Assembly (NCBI GenBank): GCA_039989895.1
Contig: JBDXGY010000004.1
Span: 250,088-314,087, forward strand
Length of the DNA: 64,000 nt
From: Hyphomicrobiales bacterium
Lineage (GTDB): Bacteria; Pseudomonadota; Alphaproteobacteria; Rhizobiales; JACESI01
Direction of reading: 5' to 3'
Part shown: positions 18,312 to 28,314 of the stretch, one piece after another
How positions within the stretch are numbered: position 1 is the stretch's first letter
Layout: every line of letters begins with the position of its first letter
Program-made: the position numbers and the translations under genes
Notes under the pieces: model-generated
The model's input: only the letters and a program-made list of their open reading frames with translations
What the model was told of the DNA's origin: nothing
Database searches by the model: none

Positions 18312-19259
18312 TCAAGCCGCTTTATTCAGACCAAGACTATTTTTGACGCCATCAGCCACACTATGACCCGCAGCCCATAAAGAGCGCTTGCTGGGTTTTT
18401 TAATTATTGCATCAAGGTAATGACGTATCGCATACCAATTGCGTCCACATTCATGATCGAACTCAGCGCGCGCTACAGCAATATTAGCATCCGCCATGCG
18501 CACCGCTTTTTTAATTTCCAATTCATCGCGCGTACGATAACGATCAACGATTTCAACCATCGCATCAATGCGATCTTGGCGGTTTTTTGTGATCGATCCT
18601 GGTCGCATTAAATAGTGCATACCTACTTCAGGAGAAACACCAACCGGTGCCATTTTTGCCAGCTTTAGCCACATGTCCCAGTCTGTTGCAGATTGCAAAT
18701 TTGTCGCAAAACCGTTTGCATTTTGCAAATATTCGCGTTTTGCAACAACAGCTGAGGTGCCAACAATATTATGACACAACAAGAGTGATTCGGCTTGCGG
18801 CATGGTTTCATAACCCTTCTGCCGACGTGACAAATAATCTAATCCCCAATACTCAAAACAGGTCACAGGAATACTCTCATCCGGTGTAAAGAAACTGTAA
18901 TCTGAAAAAGAGAGGCCCGCATCAGGGTAGCACTTATGGAAGTGAAGCTGACGGGCAAGCTTGCCTTTTGGCCAAAGGTCATCGGCATCAAGAAAAGCTA
19001 TATAACGGGCCTTTGCCTGCTCAATCGCGAGATTACGCGCCCGACCCGGGCCTATGCTATCTGATTGTAATACAATAAAATTTTTATCTTTTTGCGCACA
19101 TTGCGCAAGAAATTTATCGCTGCCATCAGTTGAACCGTCATCAACAACGATAATCTCAATTCCTTCAACATCCTGCTCGTAAATCGTCGGGATAGAACGT
19201 TTCAAATACTCTAAGCAATCGCGGGTTGGCATCACCACGCTACAAATCGGCTGTTCCAT
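18312..19259 (-). CDS. Glycosyltransferase, GT2 family
   Basis: A GT-A fold inverting glycosyltransferase: PICSVVMPTRDCLEYLKRSIPTIYEQ, IIVVDDGSTDGSDKFLAQC, and the metal-binding IAFLDADDLWPKGKL. I chose the ATG at 19259 because AAAGGA stands 7 nt upstream on the minus strand; the longer frame to 19283 lacks this. About 315 residues, cytoplasmic or membrane-associated, likely an EPS repeat-unit enzyme. It is followed 9 bp later by the HATPase-REC-SpoIIE gene, linking polymer synthesis and regulation in one transcript. Confidence 0.87.
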   Translation of the reverse strand: MEQPICSVVMPTRDCLEYLKRSIPTIYEQDVEGIEIIVVDDGSTDGSDKFLAQCAQKDKNFIVLQSDSIGPGRARNLAIEQAKARYIAFLDADDLWPKGKLARQLHFHKCYPDAGLSFSDYSFFTPDESIPVTCFEYWGLDYLSRRQKGYETMPQAESLLLCHNIVGTSAVVAKREYLQNANGFATNLQSATDWDMWLKLAKMAPVGVSPEVGMHYLMRPGSITKNRQDRIDAMVEIVDRYRTRDELEIKKAVRMADANIAVARAEFDHECGRNWYAIRHYLDAIIKKPSKRSLWAAGHSVADGVKNSLGLNKAA

Positions 19260-19340
19260 CACACATCCTTTTTTCATCTTCAAATTCCGCCAAAAATCTC
19301 ACCCATCACATATGAGAAAATATGGCGAATTATCGCGTCT

Positions 19341-19356
19341 TGGCACCAACCTTGCG
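19341..19356 (+). promoter_or_regulatory. Sigma-54 (-24/-12) promoter candidate for the EPS operon 19419-24005
   Basis: TGGCACCAACCTTGCG matches the RpoN consensus TGGCAYR-N4-TTGCW at all key positions (GG and GC with correct spacing). It differs only at the seventh (R) base, which is C, and at the last W. The expected transcription start is near 19368, about 50 bp before the ATG at 19419. An NtrC-family activator is encoded at 24095-25858. Confidence 0.65.
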
Positions 19357-19418
19357 TCTTATGCGCGAGAGCATGAGTGCCTATTCGCACCACAATGAGC
19401 AAAATGGACTAATATCAA

Positions 19419-20624
19419 ATGAAGACAATTGGATACATAGTGCCAAGTTTCCCCGTTTTATCGGAGACATTCATCGGTAATGAAATCCGCGCTATGCAAG
19501 CTCGCGGACACAAGGTCGTGCTGATTGCTTTTAAACAAGAGGATGGCCCAGCCCAACCAGAAGACTTTCTACTAGCGGCCACAGCAACATATCTCAATCA
19601 TGTTCCAAACAGTCGAGCAACCAATGAGATTAAGTATCCTTCAAAAAATGCGTCCAAAGCGCTGTCATTTATTTTTGCACAAAAAACGTTGCCGCGTTAT
19701 TCGCTGTTTGGCAACGCGCTTAAAATTGCCGCGGTTGCCCGCGAAAATGGATGCGATCATCTGCACGCCCACTCCGCTAATGGGGTTGCAGCGCACGCCA
19801 TAGTTGCTGCCCGCTGGATTGGAGCAACTGTCTCTTTCGTTGGCCATGGTCTTGATGTTTACAAAGAGCCGGAAGATTTAAAGCTCAAGCTTAAATCCGC
19901 TGACATTGTCATCAGTCTTTGTGACGAGATGAGTAAAGCATTCGCCGCCTACAATGCGAAGGCACAAGTTGCCATGGTGCCTTGCGGCGTCAACACACAG
20001 CGCTTTTATCCAGCAGCCAAAAATAAAGCTGATAATGACAAACTCATATTTGTCGGCCGGCTGCGTCACCGTAAAGGGGTTGAAGATATCCTTGAAGCGG
20101 CAACGCGTCTTGGTGATCAATGTCCCAAAATCGATATCGTTGGTGATGGACCTTTGCGTGACACACTTGAAAAGCGCGCCAATGAAAATGGCCTTCTAAA
20201 AACAAAAATTACCTTTCTTGGATTTCGTCCCACATCATGGATTGCATCGAATGTCCCTCATTACAAAGGCATTATCCTCCCATTCAAAGCATCACGTGAT
20301 GGTATGCACGACACCAGATATTTGGTCATCAAAGAAGCAATGGCCATGGGTCTGCCAATCATCACAACCTCTCTTAAAGAAATTTGTGAAATCATCACTG
20401 ATAATACCGGCCTTCTAATTGAGCCGGGCAATCCACATCAGCTCTCACAGGCAATCGTTAAACTCATGTCGCTTGATAATATGGAACGCGAAGCACTGAA
20501 CGCAAACGCACATACACGCGTAAAAACGCATTACTCACTCGACACACAAGCCCGCGCGCTTTCCGGTTTATTTGAAATGATAGAGCCATCAAAACCCCGC
20601 GACAAAGTCCGTGAAGCTTCTTGA
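19419..20624 (+). CDS. Glycosyltransferase, GT4 family (WcaL/AmsK-like)
   Basis: A 401-residue GT-B enzyme. The opening KTIGYIVPSFPVLSETFIGNEIRAM is the pattern of colanic acid/amylovoran-type glycosyltransferases such as WcaL. Further features are HLHAHSANGVAAHAIVAARW, KLIFVGRLRHRKGVEDILEAA, and a donor region around DGMHDTRYLVIKEAMAMGLPI with a less usual EX7E spacing. It is the first gene of a four-gene operon (19419-24005) in which each gene overlaps the next by 4 bp, headed by a sigma-54 promoter candidate. Confidence 0.88.
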   Translation: MKTIGYIVPSFPVLSETFIGNEIRAMQARGHKVVLIAFKQEDGPAQPEDFLLAATATYLNHVPNSRATNEIKYPSKNASKALSFIFAQKTLPRYSLFGNALKIAAVARENGCDHLHAHSANGVAAHAIVAARWIGATVSFVGHGLDVYKEPEDLKLKLKSADIVISLCDEMSKAFAAYNAKAQVAMVPCGVNTQRFYPAAKNKADNDKLIFVGRLRHRKGVEDILEAATRLGDQCPKIDIVGDGPLRDTLEKRANENGLLKTKITFLGFRPTSWIASNVPHYKGIILPFKASRDGMHDTRYLVIKEAMAMGLPIITTSLKEICEIITDNTGLLIEPGNPHQLSQAIVKLMSLDNMEREALNANAHTRVKTHYSLDTQARALSGLFEMIEPSKPRDKVREAS

Positions 20625-22120
20625 TGCGAGGTTTTTTTAACAAAATCCCAGCTGCAGGCTATTATATGGCGAGCATTGTGCTCACCAAGGGCTTCAGTCT
20701 GCTAACAATTCCCTTGATGACCAATTTCGTCAGCCCTGCTGACTATGGACATCTCGATGTGGTCGTCAGCTTTATGGAATTCCTAGGCCTCATCTTTGCC
20801 TTAGGCCTTGCAGACACCCTCTTTCGCTTCGCATCCAATCAAAAAAATGCATCCAAGCAATCTCAAATAGCTGCTGAAATCATTGGTACTGGCATCATAC
20901 TCGCTGTTCTGTTGGGCATCACCGTTCAGTTATTCGTCCCTGTATTTTTGGCAAGCTTACCGATTGAATTTGGTGAAGGCGCTATCCGCGCGGGCTTTTT
21001 TGCTGCAACACTCTCCGGTTTAATCGCTTTGCCACTCGCGTGGGTTCGCCTTAAGAACCAACCTTTCTTATTCTTCATCTTCACAGCGATGCGAGGGTTT
21101 CTTCTCGCCCTTTCCACGGTCAGCGTGGCATGGGCTGGATATGATATTGAAACCATCCTCTACACCAATGCAGTGGTCGACATCTTAATCGCCACAATCA
21201 TTTTAAGCTCCATGATCCGCAGCACAGGCGTTTCTTTCCACCTGGCAGCTTTCAAACGCACATTCAATTATGGTTTGCCTCTTGTAGGCGGCTCACTTGC
21301 CATGTTCGCGCTTGGTGCATTAGACCGCTGGTTTTTAGTGGGAACTGTATCCAATATTTCGCTTGCCCACTATGCTGTTGCAACAAAACTCGCGCTTGCA
21401 GCCCCTCTCTTGATGCAACCCTTTAGTCTGTGGTGGTTTGCGCAGCGTTATGAAATTCTCGCACAACCGCAAGGGCGTGAACGCGTTGCAAGCATTATCA
21501 GTGTTGGATTTGTCATCTTGTTCTTAAGTGCCGCCATCATCAGCCTTGCAGCGCCGCTGTTCATTCACATCACAATGCCAGCAGAATATATGAAGGCTGT
21601 CGTCTATCTACCGTGGCTTGTGGCTATCACCGTGCTCAATGAAAGCAATGGTCTGCTCAATTTAGGTGTTTACCGCAAAGACCACGGTTATCTGGTTATG
21701 ACAATAAACTCGGTCGCCGCCATAGTCGCCCTTGTTGGATATTGGATAGCGATTCCAACCTATGGGATTGCAGGTGCCATCGCCGCAACATTGCTCGCAC
21801 AAAGCGTTCGACTATGTCTGTTCTTATTACTTGGCCAAAAAGAGATTGCCATTCCCTATGCGCTGGGCCGCATCTCAGCAATAGGGCTGCTCACAGCTTT
21901 GATCATTTCAACCGCTCCTCCAGCGACGGATAAAATAGCGCTTATCCTTTGGACAACTGTCGGTCTTTGCGCCATTGCTGCAAGTGCCTTCCTGACACGG
22001 CTTATCCATTTTGACATATCCATTTTGAAAAATACAAAACAGCAAACACAGGAAGCTGCAAAAGATATTTTGTGGAACCCTTTAGATGATAATATTTCCT
22101 TGAGAGGAAAAATATCATGA
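20621..22120 (+). CDS. Wzx-like polysaccharide flippase
   Basis: A 499-residue polytopic inner-membrane protein with about 12 predicted helices, of the MATE/MVF polysaccharide-transport superfamily. It begins GYYMASIVLTKGFSLLTIPLMTNFVSPADYGHLDVVVSF, the typical first two helices of Wzx/RfbX proteins. It probably flips the undecaprenyl-linked EPS repeat to the periplasm. The start overlaps the upstream GT stop (ATGATG within the TGA region). The C-terminal 35 residues are hydrophilic. Confidence 0.88.
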   Translation: MMRGFFNKIPAAGYYMASIVLTKGFSLLTIPLMTNFVSPADYGHLDVVVSFMEFLGLIFALGLADTLFRFASNQKNASKQSQIAAEIIGTGIILAVLLGITVQLFVPVFLASLPIEFGEGAIRAGFFAATLSGLIALPLAWVRLKNQPFLFFIFTAMRGFLLALSTVSVAWAGYDIETILYTNAVVDILIATIILSSMIRSTGVSFHLAAFKRTFNYGLPLVGGSLAMFALGALDRWFLVGTVSNISLAHYAVATKLALAAPLLMQPFSLWWFAQRYEILAQPQGRERVASIISVGFVILFLSAAIISLAAPLFIHITMPAEYMKAVVYLPWLVAITVLNESNGLLNLGVYRKDHGYLVMTINSVAAIVALVGYWIAIPTYGIAGAIAATLLAQSVRLCLFLLLGQKEIAIPYALGRISAIGLLTALIISTAPPATDKIALILWTTVGLCAIAASAFLTRLIHFDISILKNTKQQTQEAAKDILWNPLDDNISLRGKIS

Positions 22121-22872
22121 CCAAAGGTTTTACATTACGCAGCTGGGTCAAACAGCGCGAACATCCTCTTGCTAGATTGATCTACAAATGCGCTTACACC
22201 GCGAAGAAGGCATCAATGCCCGTCATTCCCGGTCTGCATAAAACACTCTATCGCCTGCACTGCGGCACCCGCGATCTATGGCGCAATTTTTTGCGCGTTG
22301 TTTATTATACGCCAATGTTTCAAACACAACTTGAACAGCCCGCAAAAAGATTGTTTTTGGAAAAAGCCATGCCCTTGGTTCTTGGTCCTTTAAAAATCAC
22401 CATCGGCGATGATTGTGACATTTTTGGCGCCACCACGTTTAACGGACGCAGCAACGGCGACATCCAGCCGGAACTCATCCTTGGTAATAAATGCGGTATT
22501 GGTTGGCAGGTTACCATTGCTTCAGGCACGAAAGTCGTATTCGGCAACAATGTGCGCTTATCAAAAAAATGCTTTCTTGCCGGCTATCCCGGCCACCCGA
22601 TAGACCCTGTTGCCCGTGCACGCGGTGATGCGGATACACAAGATCAGATCGGCGACATCATTTTGGAAGATGACGTGTGGTTGTGTAGTGGCACTGTAGT
22701 GAACGCAGGCGTCACCATCGGACACGGCACCATCGTTGCTGCAGGCAGCGTCGTCACAAAAGACCTGCCGCCCATGGTGCTTGCGGGTGGTGTGCCCGCC
22801 CGCGTTATCCGCCCCATCAATCCAGATGAAAATAAAAACACTCTCACAGCTGAAGAGGCTTCAATACGATGA
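22117..22872 (+). CDS. Hexapeptide-repeat acyltransferase
   Basis: A 251-residue protein whose C-terminal half (about residues 100-240) is a left-handed beta-helix of the LbetaH acetyltransferase class. It shows ITIGDDCDIFGATTF, CGIGWQVTIASGTKVVFGNN and the closing VTIGHGTIVAAGSVVTKDLPPMVLAGGVPARVI. The N-terminal ~90 residues are basic and may pack on the membrane or substrate. It likely acetylates a sugar of the EPS repeat. It overlaps both neighbours by 4 bp. Confidence 0.88.
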   Translation: MTKGFTLRSWVKQREHPLARLIYKCAYTAKKASMPVIPGLHKTLYRLHCGTRDLWRNFLRVVYYTPMFQTQLEQPAKRLFLEKAMPLVLGPLKITIGDDCDIFGATTFNGRSNGDIQPELILGNKCGIGWQVTIASGTKVVFGNNVRLSKKCFLAGYPGHPIDPVARARGDADTQDQIGDIILEDDVWLCSGTVVNAGVTIGHGTIVAAGSVVTKDLPPMVLAGGVPARVIRPINPDENKNTLTAEEASIR

Positions 22873-24005
22873 AACACGATATGGTCATTTTTGGCGAAGA
22901 CTGGGGACGGCATCCAAGTTCAACGCAACATCTGGTAAAGCGTCTCGCAGGCGATCGCAACATGCTTTGGGTCAATTCTATTGGCATGCGCCGTCCGCGT
23001 TTCAACCGCGAAGACATGCATCGCTTATTTCAAAAAGCCCATTCGATGACCGTAAAACATCTTGTTCAGCCGCAGCGTGAAAACAGCAATATTGTTCCTG
23101 AAAACATGCGCGTTCTCTCACCTGTTGCCATTCCATTACCCGGCAATCCACTTGCAGCACGTTTCAATAAAAAAGCACTGTCTTCGCAAATCCGAAAAGA
23201 GATGAAGAGTGCAAAAATATCAAAACCAATTCTTTGGTGCTCATTACCAACAGCAGTTGTAGCCTGTGATACGCTCGATGAGCGCAGCGTCATTTATTAT
23301 TGCGGGGATGACTTCAATTCTTGGCAAGGTGTGGATCATGGGCCTGTCATGGAAGCAGAAAGACGCCTTGTTGAACGCGCTGACCTTGTGATTGCCTCTT
23401 CTGAACATTTAGCAGATCGCTTTCCTCGTGAGAAAACTATGCTCATTGAACACGGCGTCGACCATGACATTTTTTCGACCCCTGCACCGCGCCCAAAAGA
23501 TATGCAATTCGACGGACCAATAGCTGGTTTCTTCGGCTCCATTGGCGACCGAATTCATGTTGATCTGATCGCACAAGCCGCCGAGAAACTAAGCCATTGG
23601 CATTTTGTGATGATCGGCCCAATCCAAACAGATTGCTCGCGTCTTCAAGCCTGTAAAAATGTGCATTTTTTAGGTGAGCGCAGCCACGAAGAGCTCGCTG
23701 GTTATGTACAAAACTGGGATGTCTCTCTGCTGCCATTCCGTCAAGGACCAGACATGGATGCAAGCAACCCGCTAAAAATGCGCGAGTATTTTGCAGCAGG
23801 CACACCAGTCGTCGCCACTCGCTTCAAGGCCCTAAAACGCTATGAGCAATTGGTGCGTGTTACAGAAGATGAAAACGACTTCACACGAGCGATTGAAAAA
23901 GCACTGCACGACAAACAATACAACCAACTGCGCCGCGATTTTGTTGCCCACGAAAGCTGGGATGCACAGGCAAATAAAATTGAAAGCGTGATCGAGACAC
24001 TATGA
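22869..24005 (+). CDS. Glycosyltransferase, GT-B fold (TuaH-like)
   Basis: A 378-residue glycosyltransferase. The N-terminus (MVIFGEDWGRHPSSTQHLVKRLA, then NMLWVNSIGMRRPR) is typical of a GT4-related group that includes TuaH-like enzymes. Domain 2 contains PIAGFFGSIGDRIHVDLI and DVSLLPFRQGPDMDASNPLKMREYFAAGTPVVAT. It is the last gene of the 19419-24005 operon and convergent with the sigma-54 activator gene 89 bp away. Confidence 0.85.
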   Translation: MKHDMVIFGEDWGRHPSSTQHLVKRLAGDRNMLWVNSIGMRRPRFNREDMHRLFQKAHSMTVKHLVQPQRENSNIVPENMRVLSPVAIPLPGNPLAARFNKKALSSQIRKEMKSAKISKPILWCSLPTAVVACDTLDERSVIYYCGDDFNSWQGVDHGPVMEAERRLVERADLVIASSEHLADRFPREKTMLIEHGVDHDIFSTPAPRPKDMQFDGPIAGFFGSIGDRIHVDLIAQAAEKLSHWHFVMIGPIQTDCSRLQACKNVHFLGERSHEELAGYVQNWDVSLLPFRQGPDMDASNPLKMREYFAAGTPVVATRFKALKRYEQLVRVTEDENDFTRAIEKALHDKQYNQLRRDFVAHESWDAQANKIESVIETL

Positions 24006-24094
24006 CTGTCTAAAATATCCTTACTCGGATTTTTAGTAGTGCTTGTGAAACTCGCGATGTTGCTGTTCAAATTTGAAATTGGTCAGCGCTGCTT

Positions 24095-25858
24095 TTAAGC
24101 AGCCTCTTCATCTTCACCTGCGCGGAGCTTAACATCAGCCGCCGCCCATGATTGTACGCGCCGATAAATTGTCGATGGACTAACATCAAGAGCACGCGCT
24201 GCTTTTGGAATAGAGCCATCGCAAATGCGGATTGCTTCTTCAATAGTCTCACGAATGACATGATCAAGTGCTGTAATATCAGCACGGGTTTTCGTACGCA
24301 AAAGATGCTCTTCCTCGCCGCCAAGCACTGGCTGAGCATTGTGTATTTCATCCTGCCCATAGGGTTCGTGTACTTTTTTAGCAACAGGATAAGCACCACC
24401 AATCAATTGATCTGTAACTGGATTTCCTGTTTCTGCTTGATAAGCAATAGGAGGCGATTGTTGAGATGCCTCTCTCGACATCATTGGCTCAAGGTGCGCA
24501 TCAACCGGCAAAGCGGGCGCAGCATAGATTGGCATAGGCATTGTGGCGAGTGTTGGGTTTTCTAAATGAAGAGCTGATGGTCCAGCCGTTTGACCGATGG
24601 TCGCAAGCTCCACTGGCAGCATGGTCCGATCGATCAATCCACCCGCGTTCATCACCACCGTATTGCGCACCAAATTTTGCAGTTGGCGCACATTGCCCGG
24701 CCAGTGATAGGCCATAAGCGCCATTTCAGCATCATGAGCAAACCCTGCGAATGATTTCCCATCTTCAGCAGAGAATAGTTCGAGAAAATGATTGGCTATC
24801 AGCAGCACATCATCACCGCGATCACGCAGAGGCGGCAAGATAATTGGCACTACATGCAAACGATAAAACAGGTCTTCCCTAAAACGGCCTGCCTGCACTT
24901 CAGCCATAGGGTCGCGATTGGTCGCACAAACGATACGCACATCCGTGGATAGAACAACATCATCACCAACCCGTTGCACGGTACGCTCTTGCAAAAAGCG
25001 CAATAGTTTCGATTGCAGCGAGAGGTCCATCTCGCAAATCTCGTCCAAAAATAATGTGCCACCATGGGCCCGCTGAGCCGCACCCTTGCGGTCACGCGTC
25101 GCACCCGTAAAAGCGCCTTTCACATGACCAAAAATTTCACTTTCTAAAAGATCGCGTGGGATGGCGGCGCAATTAAGGGTCACCAGTGGACCATTTTTGC
25201 GGCCTGATAACTTATGCAGTGCCTCGGCACAAAGCTCTTTACCCGTTCCGCTTTCACCACGCACAAAAGCTGTGGCATCAGAACCGGCTGCATTTTGTAA
25301 TGTTTGATAGACCGTCTGCATAGCAGGCGAACGACCAACGAAGCTCACAAATTTATCGCGGTGTAATTCTTCCTGTATTTTCTCGATTTTTGCAGTCAAC
25401 GTGCGCCGCTCTGTAGCGTTGCGAACCGTGACACGTAGTCGCTCAGCAGTAAACGGCTTCATAATGAAATCAGCCGCGCCCTCACGCATGGCATCAACGG
25501 CAAGATTCACCGAAGCCTGCCCTGTGATGATGATGATATCTGTTGGCACATCGCGCTCGCGCAATTCTTTCAGCATCTCAATGCCATTCATATCCGGCAG
25601 ATGAACATCAAGAACAGCAACATCAGGCGGGTTTTGCGCAATGATATCCATCGCCGCCTGCCCTGTTTCTACACAGGTAATCTCATGGCCTTCAGACTTC
25701 AAATAAGCTTTATAGGTTTCGGATAGTGCGAAGGAATCTTCAACGAGTAAGACGTGAGAGCACTTTTGATTTGCGTCTATTGAATGATTATTATTGTCTT
25801 CCAGCACGCGTTCACTCAGTGGGGTGTCATCGCACCCCTTCCCATATTGCACTTTCAC
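24095..25858 (-). CDS. NtrC-family sigma-54-dependent response regulator
   Basis: A 587-residue activator with three domains. The receiver (residues ~34-150) has phosphoacceptor Asp84 in VAVLDVHLPDM. The AAA+ domain (~172-410) has Walker A GESGTGKE (201-208), the sigma-54 contact loop GAFTGA (248-253) and GGTLFLDEICEM. The C-terminal Fis-type helix-turn-helix reads SIPKAARALDVSPSTIYRRVQSW. A long linker of ~110 residues precedes the HTH. It probably binds enhancers and opens RpoN promoters in this cluster (candidates at 19341, 31557 and 31852). The hybrid kinase gene lies 55 bp upstream on the same strand and could feed its receiver. Confidence 0.93.
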   Translation of the reverse strand: MKVQYGKGCDDTPLSERVLEDNNNHSIDANQKCSHVLLVEDSFALSETYKAYLKSEGHEITCVETGQAAMDIIAQNPPDVAVLDVHLPDMNGIEMLKELRERDVPTDIIIITGQASVNLAVDAMREGAADFIMKPFTAERLRVTVRNATERRTLTAKIEKIQEELHRDKFVSFVGRSPAMQTVYQTLQNAAGSDATAFVRGESGTGKELCAEALHKLSGRKNGPLVTLNCAAIPRDLLESEIFGHVKGAFTGATRDRKGAAQRAHGGTLFLDEICEMDLSLQSKLLRFLQERTVQRVGDDVVLSTDVRIVCATNRDPMAEVQAGRFREDLFYRLHVVPIILPPLRDRGDDVLLIANHFLELFSAEDGKSFAGFAHDAEMALMAYHWPGNVRQLQNLVRNTVVMNAGGLIDRTMLPVELATIGQTAGPSALHLENPTLATMPMPIYAAPALPVDAHLEPMMSREASQQSPPIAYQAETGNPVTDQLIGGAYPVAKKVHEPYGQDEIHNAQPVLGGEEEHLLRTKTRADITALDHVIRETIEEAIRICDGSIPKAARALDVSPSTIYRRVQSWAAADVKLRAGEDEEAA

Positions 25859-25913
25859 TCACGTTAAAAGTAAACGAACAGGGTTAAGAGGAGGTGAAAA
25901 TATGTGGAGGGCT

Positions 25914-28292
25914 TCACCCCGCCTTCCTGTCTGGGAAAAACACGTTTTCATTGAGCATATGCTCAACATGCGACAAGGAGGCTACACCTCCTTCTTGCAA
26001 GGAGCGGGCAATTTTGATCCGCTTTGCGGCACTCTTAGCTGTTTCTGCTTGAACCGCAATTTCTGCCACCTGCTGCACACCGAACTGAGAGAACAAGCCG
26101 ACAAGGCGGTGCGCGACAGAGGCAATCTGTTCATCATCTTTATCCAAGATCGCTCCATCCAGTTTTTCAAGCTGTTCAACGGCATTCTTTTGAAATTTAT
26201 CAAACAACATCATGAAATCATCATAGCCTAGAGATTCGGCCATATCAGCCAAGAGAACAGCGTCGAAATGCTCTGGCTCAAAGGCCTTTACCTTTTCCTT
26301 CTTGGGTTTAACGGTTCGTTTTTTATTGGGCTTTGCTTTTTCAAGCGCGCGCACAGCATCGGCCACAGCCACATCGGAGGCCACACCGGACAAAACCTTC
26401 TTCAGATCACTCATCCGCAATGGCTTAATAAGATAATCACTCATACCCGCTTCGAGCGCCACTTTGCGCCGGCTTTCAAGGGCTTGAGCAGTGAGCGCTA
26501 TGATTGGTGTTTCACCAACCGCACCCTTAATTTCGCGGATCGCCTCAGTCGCCTCAATACCGTTCATAATCGGCATTTCCAGATCCATCAAAACGACATC
26601 AAAAACGCCATCATCCATCGCTTTAACGGCCTCTTGTCCATTGACTGCCGTTTGCACCTTATGACCTAGATTTTCCAACATGGTTTTAATAACCAGCTGA
26701 CTTGCTGGCGTATCTTCTGCAACCAAAATGCGTAGAGATGGCATGTCTTCGCTAAAATCAGGTTTTTCAGATTTGAGCGGCGCAATTTTTTTCACGCTTG
26801 TTTCATCAAACACAAGTTCGAAACTGACTTTCGTACCTTGCGTGCGGGTATGGTCGAAATCAATCGAACCTTCCATTAATTCAACAAGCTTGCGACAGAT
26901 AGCAAGGCCAAGGCCAGTGCCGTTATTTGATAGTCCTTCACGGTGGGGCACAGCCCAAGTGCGGTCTTTTTCAAAAGGCTCAAACAGTGAATTACGCAAT
27001 ACCTCAGGAATGCCTGGCCCCGTATCCGCAACGAAGAAGCGCATATGTACCCGCCCCTTCACCCGCTCAATCATTTCGACACCGACTTCAATCGTGCCCT
27101 CTTCCGTAAATTTCGACGCATTGGACAAAAGATTGAGGAGCACCTGCGAGACACGGCTAAAGTCACCTACGACCGCTCTTGGCAAATTCTTTGGCAAGGA
27201 TGAAACAATTTCAACACCCTTAGCACGCGGCAAATTCCTTGACATTTCTACTGTAGAATTAATCATTTGAGGCAAATCAAACGGTGCTTCATCTAATTTG
27301 TAATGACTTGAATCAAGGCGCGCAAAATCCAAAATATCGTTGATCAAGGTCAACAAATGGTCCGCTGACTCACCAATGCCTGCGGCATATTTCTTTTGTA
27401 TTTTATCAAGCTTCGTATCTGAAATAAGGTCTGACATACCTACAATTGCATTCATAGGCGTACGAATTTCATGGGATATCACCGCCAAAAAATCTGATTT
27501 TGCACGGCTTGCCTGTTGCGCCTTAACCGCCAAGTTCCACATTTCAGATGCTTTATTTTCAAGATCTTTTTGCGCCTCGATGAGAGCCATCTCGCGATCT
27601 TTAAGTTCGGTCACATCACTAACAAGAATAATGCGGGTACCATCAACACGCTCAGATATTGTGATGGTCAGCCAACGCCCATCCGCCATAGGCATGGCAA
27701 TCGGCTCGGCATTTGCTTTCTGCCAACCTTCCATAATCTCATCAAAAACATCGTATTCTTCCACATCAAGAAATGACTTTTTGCGCCGTGCCTTGCGCAT
27801 CAAACTGCCAAAAGAAACACCTTCGTTAAAGTCATCAATCAGATCAGGGAATAAGTTTATGAAAGGCGTATTGAAGAAAACAAGATCTTCACGCGTATCA
27901 AACCGCGCATAACCTTCAGTCACACTTTCAAGAGCATCTGCCAGAAAATCAGCTGTTTTATCGTCTTCGCTCGTGTCAGATGCGCCTTCTTTATCTTTCA
28001 CCGCAGGTTGAGCAGATGATGTAACCACCGCGACCAATGTCATCGCAACAAGAAGAAGTGCCGCAAATGGCTGAATAAACGAATAGCTTTGCGCCACTTT
28101 CATTATCTCACTTTCAAGCGGAATGAACATGGGAACAGCGAGCAAAGCGCCTAACAACAATGCCAAGGCACAAAGCCCAACAACGCGCCAAGGTTTAGAA
28201 TGCCGCGTTTCGACAATCTCCTGTGACATGGCGTCTTCAGACGGGTTATTTTGTGATTTGCTGTCTTTTGAAATCTGGTCTTTTTCGTTCAT
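25914..28292 (-). CDS. Hybrid sensor histidine kinase (PAS-like - HisKA - HATPase - REC - Hpt)
   Basis: A 792-residue membrane kinase. Two hydrophobic segments lie near residues 36-58 and 74-92, with only a short periplasmic loop. A PAS-like region (~115-230) reads DALESVTEGYARFDTREDLVFFN. HisKA has His274 in VISHEIRTPMNAIVGM. HATPase has NLLSNASKF, DTGPGIP and GTGLGLAICRKL. A receiver has ILVAEDTPASQ and VVLMDLEMPIMNG. The C-terminal Hpt domain has AHRLVGLFSQFG. The design supports a His-Asp-His relay to a separate receiver; the adjacent NtrC-type regulator is the natural candidate. It ends just upstream of that regulator on the same strand. Confidence 0.92.
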   Translation of the reverse strand: MNEKDQISKDSKSQNNPSEDAMSQEIVETRHSKPWRVVGLCALALLLGALLAVPMFIPLESEIMKVAQSYSFIQPFAALLLVAMTLVAVVTSSAQPAVKDKEGASDTSEDDKTADFLADALESVTEGYARFDTREDLVFFNTPFINLFPDLIDDFNEGVSFGSLMRKARRKKSFLDVEEYDVFDEIMEGWQKANAEPIAMPMADGRWLTITISERVDGTRIILVSDVTELKDREMALIEAQKDLENKASEMWNLAVKAQQASRAKSDFLAVISHEIRTPMNAIVGMSDLISDTKLDKIQKKYAAGIGESADHLLTLINDILDFARLDSSHYKLDEAPFDLPQMINSTVEMSRNLPRAKGVEIVSSLPKNLPRAVVGDFSRVSQVLLNLLSNASKFTEEGTIEVGVEMIERVKGRVHMRFFVADTGPGIPEVLRNSLFEPFEKDRTWAVPHREGLSNNGTGLGLAICRKLVELMEGSIDFDHTRTQGTKVSFELVFDETSVKKIAPLKSEKPDFSEDMPSLRILVAEDTPASQLVIKTMLENLGHKVQTAVNGQEAVKAMDDGVFDVVLMDLEMPIMNGIEATEAIREIKGAVGETPIIALTAQALESRRKVALEAGMSDYLIKPLRMSDLKKVLSGVASDVAVADAVRALEKAKPNKKRTVKPKKEKVKAFEPEHFDAVLLADMAESLGYDDFMMLFDKFQKNAVEQLEKLDGAILDKDDEQIASVAHRLVGLFSQFGVQQVAEIAVQAETAKSAAKRIKIARSLQEGGVASLSHVEHMLNENVFFPDRKAG

Positions 28293-28314
28293 CTTGCGCT
28301 CCAGGCATATAAAC

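Noticed and set aside
23443..23805. A 120-residue minus-strand frame inside the TuaH-like glycosyltransferase gene
   Set aside because: Antisense shadow of a motif-supported gene; composition not protein-like.
24085..24105. Palindrome GCTGCTTTTAAGCAGC at the end of the sigma-54 activator gene as terminator
   Set aside because: It overlaps the stop codon and has no following T-run on either strand.
26728..27912. Plus-strand frames of 180 and 190 residues over the hybrid kinase gene
   Set aside because: Antisense to HisKA/HATPase motifs; Ser/Arg-rich shadow translation.
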